From Phoronis australis (Eukaryota; Phoronida; Phoronidae), in assembly GCA_002633005.1 (NCBI GenBank), contig NMRA01000148.1, positions 765,244 to 829,243 on the forward strand: a stretch of DNA of 64,000 nucleotides. Reading direction: 5' to 3'. Below, in pieces: positions 21,701 to 29,411 of the stretch. Position 1 is the stretch's first letter, and the number at the start of each line of letters is the position of its first letter. The notes beneath the pieces were generated by a model. That model made no database searches. It was not told the DNA's origin and saw nothing but the letters and a program-made list of their open reading frames with translations. Position numbers and translations under genes: made by a program.

Positions 21701-24022
21701 TACCCGTAGGAACAAGGAAAGTTATTATCTGATTTTCTGCACTGCTTTGTTGTCTAGACTACCACTAGATGTATTGGTTCACGCCAGTGAACATGAGCTC
21801 CAAGTTGGAATTATTCTTGACTCCAGTTCCAGAAACTACGACATGTGGTCACTTCAAGCCTGTAAACATTCTATTTGTCTTCCAGTTCTGCTGTTAGCCT
21901 ACACCAATGGTAACAGTAACCTTTGCCGGGCCATTGTTCGTGCCACACCCTGTCTGGGTATCCCCAACAAGCAAGGCATGTCCATTTTCAATGCACCTGT
22001 AGCAACAAAGCAGCTGTTGTTCAAACTTCTAGGTAAGCTTAGCACCCATGATTAAAGGTGCTATGAATCAGCCTTCTGTTAAAACAATTTTTCAGACCAC
22101 TTACTGCTGCAAACTGTGTCTCAGCTTGTTCCTCTCTCAGATTAGGTGTTAATTCTGTGCTAGGCTGCTAGTGGAATATCTCTAACCCACATAAAACCTG
22201 TAGGCTATGCCAGACGTATTAAATTTTTACAGCAGATATCATGTCTCTATTGTGTGATGGGAAATAAAATTTTTTAGAAAAATCTTCCTCGGATATAAAT
22301 CATGTAACGAGTAATGCAATATTCTGTGGGCATCTACTTAGGATGGTCCTAAGGCTTCTGAAAATTTGATTTAGTTTAAAGTTTTCCTGTCTTGCAATGA
22401 GAAGATTTGGAAGGAGTTGCATTTTCTTTGTTTCACTAGCTCTTGGCTGTCAGAAGTCATGGTTTTGTTGAAACTGTAGAACAGCTTACTTTTTCTTTCA
22501 GACATGTTATCGACGGAGCCTCCATGGAGTGAAGGGGACAATTGTCTAGAATGTGGAATTAAATTTTCTATTAAGACTAGGAAGCACCACTGGTAGGTCA
22601 CTCTGCATGCAAAACATTGGCTTAGTTTAGGGACTGTTTTATAGATATTCTAAATTTGATAAATTCATTGAAGAGAAATGTAGGGCCATAGGTACTGGAG
22701 CGAGTGGCAGAGTTTACATTTTTCCTGATAATTGCCATTTTGTGATGAGTGGCAACATAATGAAATATTCTATATTACAAGACGGTGACAGAGAGCTTGA
22801 TTGATAATGGAAGGAGGGGCGATACCTTCAAGCTGAGTATGGTAATTCTTCACTTATTAGTCAGGGTGTGCCAAATAATCTGATCTGAACATACAAACTT
22901 TGTAGTTGATGGGTCTGCAAAATTAAATGAGTAGCCAACTGTCACTGTGTGAATTTAGCAAAATGCTGCCTGCGGGTTCCCAATGTGATCCAATTAACAG
23001 TAAATTAAATTACTTCATCCTGTTCCAATATAAGAGTACTTCAACCCGTCATTGGTAAAAATTCTTTTAGCACTTAACTAAGTGACAACACACTCATCCA
23101 GGTCTCATCTTTCACCTCATATTTACAATTGGATGAGATACCCATATTCAAATGGATGATTTAAGTGATAATTATACAATTTTTGGACCTTATTAAAATG
23201 GGTAAAGAGGTGTGGATTACTACAATTAATGACTAGGCTTTGCGTTGGTATTTTCCGAAGTGCATGACTGACTTTGTGCAAATGAGGTGAGGCAAGAAAT
23301 TCCCTAAAAGTAGCTTTGTGCTAAACAAGTGAGGGACAATTGTTTTTTTTTTTTTGTAAATAATTTTGGGTGTACCAAATGAGATAACTGTTTCATATAA
23401 ATGGAGAAAATGTACATTTTATAAAGCAGAGTTGATAAGCCACAGGTTTATGTGTCAAACTTTTCTGTGGTAGAAACGGAACATTTAGGGCATTTGCAGT
23501 ACACATAGATTGCCTCTTGCCTCCTTATGACACTACATGCCAAGTGCCAACATAGCAAAGAAAATTTTGATACCAAGTTCTGCATTTTGTACTCGAAACT
23601 CAATTCGAAAATTGACTACCTGTATTTCACATTTTACTCTTATCATGCAGCAAGATCGGTTAAGCTTTGAGTCTGGCTAAAGTGAAGTCTGAGCTCAGAG
23701 ATTAGGCCCAGATAGTTTGAGTTGATGGCAGCGTGTTGGAAGAAATGATTCCTAACAATTGTAATGCATGATCTCCATGGTCCAATTATTTTATATTATA
23801 TTTTTGTGATTATTTAAAAAAATACCACTTGTGTTTTAACAAAAAAATTGAATTTGACTTGGGTCAGTTAATCCCATTTTTTGTTTCAGTCGCCACTGCG
23901 GACGTTTACTCTGTGCTAAGTGTTCAGACAAAGACATGCCGATCATCAAGTACAACCAGACGAAACCAGTGCGCGTCTGCGAAATCTGCTTCGATGTTCT
24001 GTCATTAGGATCTGCCAGTTAG
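479..24022 (+). CDS. ANKFY1: ANKFY1 / Rabankyrin-5, C-terminal half (12 exons, span of partial gene)
   Basis: Ankyrin-repeat and FYVE-domain protein; in vertebrates a Rab5 effector on early endosomes and macropinosomes that binds PI3P through its FYVE finger. Twelve exons join with matching phases (coding lengths 253, 169, 119, 157, 201, 177, 148, 91, 125, 147, 91 and 133) into about 602 residues, roughly the C-terminal half of the about 1170-residue family protein. The BTB/POZ region and first ankyrin repeats must lie left of base 1. Landmarks matching the vertebrate protein are ALFLLEHQADIN, LLHRALDENNE, KNNKAA, ESVLFLISV, LHLAVQAG, LGQYGKENAAAIF, NLCRAIVR and VATKQLLF. The FYVE finger has RKHHCRHCGR and PVRVCEICFDVL. 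No promoter or start codon is in the window. Intron 8 (13039-20631) contains an antisense GPCR gene. A candidate AATAAA is at 24481-24486. Confidence 0.96.
732..2881 (+). other. ANKFY1 intron 1 with a 197-bp tandem duplication
   Basis: The intron is AT-rich. Its main content is a near-identical tandem duplication at 1426-1819. Short open frames at 1861-2049 and 2347-2532 have no domain and lack convincing splice context. The acceptor tttctgtgcag ends at 2881. Confidence 0.8.
1426..1819. repeat. Tandem duplication, two 197-bp units
   Basis: Units 1426-1622 and 1623-1819 both begin gatgttctgaag and end cctcctcaaacca. I see one difference (cttgatgctg versus cttgacgctg). Such similarity suggests a recent duplication. 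Neither copy contains an exon or a transposon end. Confidence 0.95.
2882..3050 (+). CDS. ANKFY1: ANKFY1 exon 2: ankyrin repeats
   Basis: Acceptor ctgtgcag and donor gtaagt flank the exon; it enters in phase 2 and leaves in phase 0. It codes DTPFQLAIKSKLPDVAAAL and GNCPLWQALEMGQEDIASI, two ankyrin units that align with the vertebrate order. The open frames on the opposite strand here are shadows of this exon. Confidence 0.94.
3051..5310 (+). other. ANKFY1 intron 2
   Basis: A 2.2 kb AT-rich intron. It has a small inverted repeat around 4252-4292 (cccaactgg / ccagttggg). A 93-codon open frame at 4804-5085 has no recognisable domain and is probably chance or repeat-derived. No other structure was seen. 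Confidence 0.75.
5311..5429 (+). CDS. ANKFY1: ANKFY1 exon 3: ankyrin repeat
   Basis: Acceptor tatgttctag, donor gtattg; phase 0 in, phase 2 out. The frame opens VQHNCDTNMWGAGPDG and continues YQTLLHRALDENNEPVACF, matching the vertebrate block that contains a Trp-Gly-Pro-Gly linker followed by an LLHRA ankyrin helix. It has no in-frame Met near its start, so it is easily missed by an ORF scan. Confidence 0.94.
5430..5972 (+). other. ANKFY1 intron 3
   Basis: A 543-base AT-rich intron with good donor and acceptor. I see nothing else in it. Confidence 0.85.
5973..6129 (+). CDS. ANKFY1: ANKFY1 exon 4: ankyrin repeat with Pro/Gly linker
   Basis: Acceptor cacttccag, donor gtgagt; phase 2 in, phase 0 out. 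It codes GCDINSPRRPGPGGAGGDE, the Gly-rich acidic linker typical of this family, followed by QQTPLHIAATWGQQAVVQCL and INAQ. Confidence 0.95.
6130..6827 (+). other. ANKFY1 intron 4 with a diverged MITE copy
   Basis: Bases about 6190-6400 resemble the internal part of the MITE family seen at 24184, 25871, 37271 and 52282 (a segment near catcaaattt, and an atggcaattt-type right part), but the ends are eroded. Nothing else was seen. Confidence 0.5.
6828..7028 (+). CDS. ANKFY1: ANKFY1 exon 5: ankyrin repeats
   Basis: Acceptor aatttag, donor gtagat; phase 0 on both sides, 67 codons. It codes GNSPLHVAIRNQYPEVTALV, then LAIRDKQGWTPFATAM and KNNKAAQAIL, which match the vertebrate protein closely. Confidence 0.95.
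7029..10234 (+). other. ANKFY1 intron 5
   Basis: A 3.2 kb intron. A CpG-containing patch at about 8320-8430 includes an antisense ATG in the context aacaagATGGCGGACG (see findings). Several open frames of 60-80 codons on both strands (7074-7289, 8735-8950, 8901-9280, 9545-9787, 9894-10115) show no domain. The rest is AT-rich. Confidence 0.7.
10235..10411 (+). CDS. ANKFY1: ANKFY1 exon 6: ankyrin repeats
   Basis: Acceptor caactctttag, donor gtaagt; 59 codons, phase 0 on both sides. It codes GRNFLHIAIQKKDIESVLFL, ISVHANIN, and FTPLHLAVQAGDEIIVRNL, one of the best conserved parts of ANKFY1. Confidence 0.96.
10412..11626 (+). other. ANKFY1 intron 6 with a small TIR element
   Basis: A 1.2 kb intron. 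It carries a short inverted-repeat element at about 11047-11335. Nothing else was recognised. Confidence 0.75.
11047..11335. mobile_element. MITE-like element (AACTTTTGATTTAGAC family)
   Basis: The left end aacttttgatttagacc and right end ttgaaatcaaaaagt are imperfect inverted repeats. A second copy with similar ends lies at about 35231-35472, and a related left end starts near 14681. There is no coding capacity, so it is a non-autonomous DNA transposon candidate. Confidence 0.55.
11627..11774 (+). CDS. ANKFY1: ANKFY1 exon 7: ankyrin repeat
   Basis: Acceptor gcttttgcag, donor gtgggt; phase 0 in, phase 1 out. It codes VLAGASIDEVTMNKQ then TALHLAAANDQASICSVLID and NGINVDALDDNLNN, matching the vertebrate LHLAAQQ-type repeat. 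Confidence 0.95.
11775..12947 (+). other. ANKFY1 intron 7 with an 18-bp tandem repeat
   Basis: The intron holds four perfect 18-bp units at 12574-12645 and a fragment near 12095-12340 that resembles the AACTTTTGATTTAGAC element. Nothing else was seen. Confidence 0.75.
12574..12645. repeat. 18-bp tandem repeat, 4 perfect copies
   Basis: The unit tgaccatctatactttac is repeated at 12574, 12592, 12610 and 12628 without a visible mismatch, so this is probably a young or unstable microsatellite-like tract. Confidence 0.97.
12948..13038 (+). CDS. ANKFY1: ANKFY1 exon 8: ankyrin repeat
   Basis: Acceptor ctattttag, donor gttggt; phase 1 in, phase 2 out. Joined to exon 7 it reads NN-ALHVAVQGGNLNAVRTLL, then TESRVNATAINM-R. 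The 29-residue insert fits the vertebrate NALHLAV repeat exactly. The donor is followed by the 7.6 kb intron that contains the antisense GPCR. Confidence 0.93.
15757..15762 (-). terminator. Candidate polyadenylation signal of the GPCR
   Basis: TTTATT on the plus strand is AATAAA on the minus strand, about 130 bases beyond the GPCR stop codon. The distance is suitable for a short 3' UTR. The assignment is an inference from the hexamer only. Confidence 0.4.
15894..16958 (-). CDS. Class A (rhodopsin-like) GPCR, single exon, nested in ANKFY1 intron
   Basis: A 354-residue seven-helix receptor. The longer open frame to 16982 begins with GTG; I chose the first ATG (16958), giving MFRLTNGTNET with two N-glycosylation sequons at residues 6 and 9. 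Approximate helices: 27-46, 51-75, 100-126, 147-170, 179-206, 229-253 and 267-291. Family marks are an Asp at the end of helix 3 (FDLLIA, 126-131), KPMHYP in loop 2, CWLP in helix 6 (242-245), and CMPVIY in place of NPxxY at the end of helix 7. The DRY arginine is replaced by Leu, and the very short second extracellular loop has no Cys. The tail is basic then Ser/Gly/Gln-rich and ends near KTRV. The ligand is unknown. Intronless orphan receptors are common in invertebrate deuterostomes. It lies antisense inside ANKFY1 intron 8. Confidence 0.88.
   Translation of the reverse strand: MFRLTNGTNETQQVCMDIMGLHIATEGIGVTGTFVNITAIVILINIKKKKAMIGLLFSLSVAGLVMSASVLTFAIGRPTTVCARWIGIYGVPFEMEDYMTLFEVFKRCCTMVALYIEVMTLGAMTFDLLIASWKPMHYPLIVTKKRVRIWISLTWLFPNAEMLVYLFLISSSKQYEYNLEIVMTVLAIISSLVFVLIVITYTGVCLQLRRHQQMAEAAAQTNKMTFKSKATIAVIIDSYALCWLPFAFNTIIVQHSKLQQVDITKDVALINWLQCATALAAFSSVCMPVIYIARDKSAKRSLLQLVRKLRRTGSTGHQSSSGREGQLTTSRGQHEQENGKSENVACPEKLKTRV
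18599..18840. repeat. 41-bp satellite, about 6 copies, with 82-bp dimer order
   Basis: Copies start at 18599, 18640, 18681, 18722, 18763 and 18804 (last partial). Odd copies read gtatcaac and even copies gtattaac, so the array grew by 82-bp dimers. Copies 1-4 each carry AATAAA on the plus strand; copy 5 has AATTAA. The array lies in an ANKFY1 intron, in sense orientation for those hexamers. Confidence 0.93.
19548..19698. repeat. Inverted arm A flanking the Penelope-like remnant
   Basis: This 150-base stretch is the reverse complement, with scattered mismatches, of 20335-20484. Both arms give the same open frame when read outward or inward (for example YTYHIKVRFF), so apparent ORFs here are products of the repeat. 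Confidence 0.85.
19803..20300 (-). pseudogene. Penelope-like retroelement remnant: end of RT and GIY-YIG endonuclease, frameshifted
   Basis: Read on the minus strand, the segment shows in order LSNKRSVVLTILNRAEKLVS and EVRQVKRALLD (C-terminal end of the reverse transcriptase), then IPYVKGVSKRIQTIYHKH and CGVIFEYKCGEC, then in a shifted frame YIGETGCQLSTRVKDHR. This is the typical linker plus GIY-YIG endonuclease of Penelope-like elements. At least one frameshift (near 19960-19972) and stop codons near 20190 break it, so it is dead. The rest of the RT is absent or unrecognisable. The 150-base inverted arms on either side may be part of the element's terminal structure or a rearranged fragment of it. 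Confidence 0.82.
20335..20484. repeat. Inverted arm B flanking the Penelope-like remnant
   Basis: Inverted partner of 19548-19698, located upstream of the RT remnant when read on the minus strand. The ORF at 20293-20562 plus strand is a shadow of this arm. Confidence 0.85.
20632..20756 (+). CDS. ANKFY1: ANKFY1 exon 9
   Basis: Acceptor tctttgcag, donor gtatgt; phase 2 in, phase 1 out. It codes GQTPLLMLGQYGKENAAAI followed by MPDYPLDHQDPDGNT, nearly identical to the vertebrate block around LGQYGKENAAAIF. Confidence 0.96.
20757..21885 (+). other. ANKFY1 intron 9
   Basis: A 1.1 kb AT-rich intron; I see no element or gene in it. Confidence 0.8.
21886..22032 (+). CDS. ANKFY1: ANKFY1 exon 10: last ankyrin unit
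   Basis: Acceptor gtcttccag, donor gtaagc; phase 1 on both sides. It codes LLLAYTNGNSNLCRAIVR, then LGIPNKQGMSIFN and VATKQLLFKLL, the segment joining the ankyrin array to the FYVE domain. Confidence 0.95.
22033..22501 (+). other. ANKFY1 intron 10
   Basis: A 469-base intron with a pyrimidine-rich acceptor (tttttctttcag). Nothing else was seen. Confidence 0.85.
22502..22592 (+). CDS. ANKFY1: ANKFY1 exon 11: first half of FYVE zinc finger
   Basis: Phase 1 in, phase 2 out; donor gtaggt. It codes STEPPWSEGDNCLECGIKF and IKTRKHHC. The first zinc-ligand pair (C..C) and the basic RKHHC patch that contacts PI3P are present. Confidence 0.95.
22593..23889 (+). other. ANKFY1 intron 11
   Basis: A 1.3 kb AT-rich intron splitting the FYVE finger within the RKHHC-RHCGR motif. 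It includes a poly-T run at 23341-23357. Nothing else was recognised. Confidence 0.85.
23890..24022 (+). CDS. ANKFY1: ANKFY1 exon 12: second half of FYVE finger and stop codon
   Basis: Acceptor ttgtttcag; the first base completes the Cys codon of RKHHC. It codes RHCGRLLCAKCSDKDMPI, then KPVRVCEICFDVLSLGSAS and TAG at 24020-24022. The RVC motif and the remaining zinc ligands are intact, so this FYVE domain should be functional. Confidence 0.96.
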
Positions 24023-24183
24023 CAGGACTGCTGCTTGTGGTTAAGGAAAAGATGCAAATTGCACGCAGAATTGTGCAGGGTAAATTTTGCATATGTCCCA
24101 GTAGGCCGTGTCTTTTAAAACATGACTCATAGATTATCATATATGATAAACTATGTAATGTCAAAACTTGCCTTTAAACTTTA

Positions 24184-24463
24184 ACTATGATAAAATCTCA
24201 CCAATTTAGAACACAACATGGCCTAGAAGTGAAATTTTATTTTCTCATTTTTTCATAAAAGATATGTAGCATCAAATTAATGCTTTATCATGTTGAAGTT
24301 CTGTACCATAGCTAGCCTCGGTAAATGTTTTGTGTACCATAGCTAGCCTCAGTAAATGTTTTGAAAAAGTGCAGGCATTCACAACAAGACTTGAAACATT
24401 GAAAAATGAAAAAGGGCATTTGTGGCAACTATTTCTGTCTGAAATTGGTGAGATTTGACTGTA
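24184..24463. mobile_element. MITE family 1, copy A
   Basis: The ends are inverted: ataaaatctcaccaattt at the left and aaattggtgagatttgac at the right. The interior shares gtaccatagcta-type blocks with the copies at 25871, 37271 and 52282. It has no coding capacity. Confidence 0.8.
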
Positions 24464-25870
24464 GACTTAAATGTGAATTCAATAAAGAATTCATCATCCA
24501 GTGTAAGTTAAGGATGTTTTGAAAACATTGTGTATGCTGTTGTGGCTAGGCATCTCACTCATTAGTTGGACATGATAGCATGAGTGAGACCAACTTTTGA
24601 AATGATTTATGTATAAATGTGCATTAGAGGATCTGTTATTTAGCATTGTTTCCTTGCTAATATTACCAAGTTCATATGGAATGTTAACTGCAGCAACATG
24701 CAGAAATGTGTAATGTAGTCTGACTAGAATTCATAGATATTGGTTAGTCTCAATTATCAATCTTGGGGGGGGGTTTGAATAAGTGCCCACAGGTGCTCTT
24801 TTAATACTTAAAAGATGGAAGTCCTATCGGAGAGCTAAAGCTATTCAGAGCGAGTTTCCATCTCAAGTGTGCTGATCCCAAGTTGTGAAAGAAGGGTAAC
24901 CAACTATCCCTTGTGAAAACAAAGTTATCACCACAAAAGTCCCGGAACCTTATGCGCCATTTATGTGCCAGACAGGGACTAGTTAGGTAGATCTAGTTGG
25001 TCTCTTTAAAAACTTGATTACCCGGAAGGCAAATTACGCATGATTTTTTGAGTGAGAATAATCTGAAGCAGATAAGAGACCTTTAGCCATTTTACCAAAT
25101 GTCATCCACCTGGTCTTGGCTATTATGGTCGTATCTTGAATTTCTGTTGGCAAACAATTCATCATGGTGGTTTATGAAGGTGGGTTTTCAGTTTGAATGT
25201 GCATTGCCGTCATGCTGGCATTAAGGATGTTTAGCTGTTACAGAAAATAATGTGTTGCCTTCATAATCACTTAATTGCCTATGATTACCTTAGCTACAAC
25301 TGGACTTAGACCTTTGCCGGATAAAATGGGCCTCTGCTTTGTACACGTTTCTCTGTGTTGACTCTTCTGTGTCGCTGATACACTCATAAATTTCTGTTGT
25401 TTAAGTTCTACTGTTCAGTTGTATGGAGCAAAGTTGGTTCAGGATTTCATTGTTGCTATTAAATGTCTTATATAGTACAAGTATTCAGACAAAGTGACCC
25501 AAAATTCCCCATCTTGGCAGCTTGGCAGAAGCTAAATTCATTGTCGGAGTAGTCTCCCCTTGTGACCAAGAATGAATGGGGATTAACAGGAAAGTTAGTA
25601 AGGTGGCTAAGTCATAATGTAATGAGATTTTTGTTGCTGGAATAGTTATCACCAGTCATTTTTGCTGTTAAGAAGAGGTCATGGCATAGAAACGGTACTT
25701 CGTCTGATTACTTTGGTCTAGCACTGCGTGTACAGTAAATGATACATGTACCACTCAAAGCTGTGTTCATGTTCTTTTTTGGGTCACCAACGTCACTCAA
25801 TTTTTATGAAGTAAATTCCTGTCCGAGCTCTGTTGTAGCAAAATACGCTATTGTTTCTCATTTGTCTTTA

Positions 25871-26098
25871 GACTATGGTAAAATCTCACCAATTTAGGAC
25901 ACAATATGGTCGACTGGTGAAATGTTTTCTAAATTGTTTTCAAATAATTATCACAAATTAAAGGCTGTGTCCAGTCTTTAAGTTGTATGCCATAGCTATT
26001 GTTGTCCTGTTTTGTGAGAAACTGTGAACATTCACAACAATGAAAAGTCTTAACAAAATGAAAACAAGTCTACTGGATGAAATTGGTGAAATTTTAGC
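25871..26098. mobile_element. MITE family 1, copy B
   Basis: Left end gtaaaatctcaccaattt, right end aaattggtgaaattttag; the interior resembles copy A. It lies downstream of ANKFY1. Confidence 0.8.
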
Positions 26099-26993
26099 TT
26101 AATTTAGTTTGTTAGGTATGTTTACATTGAATAGTTGTAGTTTCATAGACTGAGCTGCTCATTGGACTTAATTGTTTTGAAATGATGCAGTGTGGTTGGG
26201 TTTAATCTAATGATAAACTTTGTGTTGTATTTGTCCTTCTTTCAATCGGAGTAAGTAGATTCATGAATAATGTGATTCTTAAGGAACCACTATGTTTTTG
26301 AGGGTGTTTTGGGGCATTTTTTTTTTTCTACTCTGTTTTTTTCTGTGAAAATAACAAATTCTCAAACAGGAAGTGTGACGCAGTGAAAATCTCAGTTGGT
26401 TGACTATTGGTAATGTGTTCTGATAACTGCTATCAGTGGCCAGGGTGGCTGCCAATTTTTGGACTCAACCTCGGTACTTGAGCAGTGATGCCACTAACAA
26501 GTGATTTATTAAACAACACAGTATTTGTATTGTGAGACTTGTTTATAGTTCACATTTTCTGTTTGGAGAATATTGCTTATTTTATTGAAAATGACTAAAA
26601 AGGTTCAAAGCCTTTTAAAGTAAGATATGCCAAATTGGGCAATAGTTACTCATACAGCAGTCCTGGATTTTGAGAACAGGTTTTAAGCCCATTATTCAGT
26701 AGAGCAAACTCAGGTTCTCAAAATGCGGGACCTCTACAAGTGAATGCTACCTTAAATTGACCAAAAACGTCTACAAAAAAGTTGCTTTCCTGTTTAAGAC
26801 AGTCGCAGATAGAGAGGGCAATGTTGAGTGGTACAAGACCTCTTTAGTTCACTGCATTTTGTCAGTAGCAGTCAGATATTGTAGAACGTTCCATGAACTA
26901 GAATTCATTCAAATGAATTAAGTCAGAGTTCTTCTAGTTAAAAGCATGAAGGTTTTGAGACATCCAGTTGAGGTATCAAAATGTAGAAAAAAC

Positions 26994-27086
26994 TCAAGTT
27001 GAATACTGGAATTTGCTTACTTGAGTTAGCGACGTTGTGTCCGTATCTCACGGACGTAAGTAAGCAAATTCCAGTATGCGACTTGA
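26994..27086. repeat. Foldback inverted repeat
   Basis: Arms 26994-27020 and 27060-27086 are near-perfect inverted repeats sharing tactggaatttgcttac. The loop contains a second small hairpin (gtccgt / acggac). This may be a small foldback transposon or a recombination product. Confidence 0.85.
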
Positions 27087-27899
27087 TTTTTTTATTATTA
27101 GTTCTTCATGTTGTACAATTATGTTCAATTGGCAAAGCCAATTTTTTATTAATCCCACAACCTCCAGTTTAGATTAGTTCCAGTGGTAGTCGTTTGTATT
27201 TGTTAGTAATTTATTAGCACTTTAAGCAGTCATAGTCCGATTTAGGAGCCCTCCTCTGGAGATTACCAGAAAGCCATGGCATGCCATTTTTAAGGTTAAC
27301 ATGAACAAAACTGTGGTTGTGCACCCTGTTCTTGTGGCATTCTAGATCTGCCAGTGACAGTTTCCTGTTTTGTAAAGTAGAGCATCTTGAGTTGTGCTCA
27401 GAGTGGCTGTTGCATGATGACATCCTACATCTTTGAGCCAGTGTAATGCGCAGTCAGCTTGCCCCAGCAAAATGACGTGCATTTATGGTCTTGCAATGGA
27501 AAAGGTTTGTCATTGCTTTCCGATGGTATGATGTTGAATGGCCAAATCATTTACTAAAAAGCATATATTTGGCGAGTCAGACTTTTCTGACCAGTCAGTG
27601 AATAAGGCCCTATGACTCACTAGACTTTTATGCTTTTTAGAAAGTGATTTAGCCATTTAACATTTACGGTATTATCACTTCTGTAGGTCTGTGCTTACAT
27701 ACATATGACGTTGCACCTTCATGTTCCAACAGCCAATCAGAGAGACCAGACCTACTTTGTGTTCAGGTTTTAGTGCTCCTATTAGAGTTAGATACTACAC
27801 ATTACTGTTGGTAAGTAGTGTTTGTGTACGTAGCTTGGTCAAAAAGGAATTAAGGAACTAACTGAGTGTAAAATTTCCCTTAGATTTTCTGAAATCAGT

Positions 27900-28040
27900 G
27901 CCAGAGCAGGTTCGAATTGGGAATCTGCGTTCGCAGCCTAACACTCTACTTATGAGATAGATTGCACTGGATAAGTGATGCGAGTACTTTCAGCTCATTT
28001 AACTGGTAGACATCGGCATTGTGTGATAAAATAACAAGAA
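27900..28040 (-). repeat. tRNA-derived SINE, copy 1
   Basis: On the minus strand an A-box-like stretch (tctcataagtagagtg) is followed about 35 bases later by a B-box-like cccaattcgaacc. The head matches the copy at 41210-41365 in layout. The arms do not pair as an acceptor stem, so it is not a functional tRNA gene. Confidence 0.6.
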
Positions 28041-29310
28041 CTCAATAGATTCCATAGCTCTGGTCAAACCTAACTACGTCCACCGATAATCCCAAAATAA
28101 TGCATTTTTGAAAGTAAATGCCACTTTAATACTACCATCACTTTTTCCTGCGGCAAATGCGCCGAATGACTTTCGATCATTCATTTCTCAGTGGCTGGAC
28201 ATGAGTTGGAGCTACACCGTGTCTATGGTCAACAGATGGCGTCAAGTTTCTACAGTGGAAATTTCTATCTGAGCTATTGCCCATTTGTTTGGACACGGCT
28301 TTTTTGACTATTAAAGTTACGGTAGTGTTAGTGGATGCTATGTTAGTTATATTGTTTTAATGCCAGTGATTGTCCACCTTGTTATTTATTGATGTATGTG
28401 TATGTGGCTTAATAGAAACATATCCCACAGTTACAAACCCGCTGTTTATTCTCTGGCTGCTATAGACTAGAAGAGTGTTCAGCTTCCAACACTTATCACA
28501 ACCACAGTAAGCAGTTTATGTACACAGAAAAGGCAGGAATGGAGCAGACATTTTTTCAAAATACGTACTGTGTATTTACAAATCAAGACAAGTGACGTAG
28601 TGCTCACAATAAAACCCAACATAAAAGGAACGTGCCCAATATTAAGTCAAGATTAACTCTGAAATTTAACCTGAAGTGACATTTTTTTAAATTCTCAGAA
28701 TTCAGTCAAAGTCTAATACCTGATAAATTTTGTCCAACGGAAATTTAGGGAGTCCACAATGACTCGCTGTACCACAGACTGTATTTATTTTTCCAGTACA
28801 TCCAAATAGATTGCTTGTTGCTTTCCCACAGATGTAAAAATAGTGGAAGGTTGTGCCACTTATTGACATAAAATACTTTCTGACTGGTACTGACTTCTAA
28901 GAGAATAATCTGCCCGTAATCTGAGTACTCGACTGAAGGTATTTTTCAACATCAACAGATATGGAAAGAAAACTAGGCAGAAACAAAAAATAATACAGCA
29001 CCCAATTGTTGAAAACGAGACTTGAAAAACATCCACCTTGGGTTAAGCTTGGGTAACACCCAACAACAAGTTTCACAATTTAAATACGATTAAAAATATG
29101 ACAAAGATGAAGCTAAATTAATAGCAATTACAACACAGGATAAAGAGTAATGGATTCCACACCATATGAACGACAGATGAAAAATTCCCCCATCCTTGTT
29201 TGAATGACTTTTAAACAATATCTGAGCAAGAAATAGATTCTATTCTGACAGGGTGTTTATTAGGCATGATACGCTTATATTTTTCTAAATCCATCCTTAA
29301 TACAACATTT

Positions 29311-29411
29311 TCAGTATTCAATTTCATTCACATTTCGAGGTTTTTCGTCATCACTGGACACACTGTAGATTGAGCCTTGTTTTTTCACAGACTTTTCTTT
29401 CTGCTCGCGGT
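29311..29411 (-). CDS. 723-residue protein, last coding exon
   Basis: Acceptor cttttcctag (minus); phase 1 in. It codes REQKEKSVKKQGSIYSVSSD, then EKPRNVNEIEY and TGA at 29311-29313. The acidic, Ser-rich end continues the composition of the large exon. It has no Met and is too short for an ORF scan. Confidence 0.85.

Larger units (their letters stand above)
24023..29310. other. Region between ANKFY1 and the 723-residue gene (3' UTRs and repeats)
   Basis: It holds the ANKFY1 3' UTR (AATAAA at 24481-24486 is the first good signal, though it sits inside or just after a MITE), two MITE copies (24184-24463 and 25871-26098), a 31-base local duplication near 24303-24363, a dispersed repeat at about 25480-25740, a foldback at 26994-27086 and a tRNA-derived SINE near 27900-28040. 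On the minus side TTTATT at about 29256-29261 may serve the 723-residue gene. No other gene was recognised. Confidence 0.75.
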
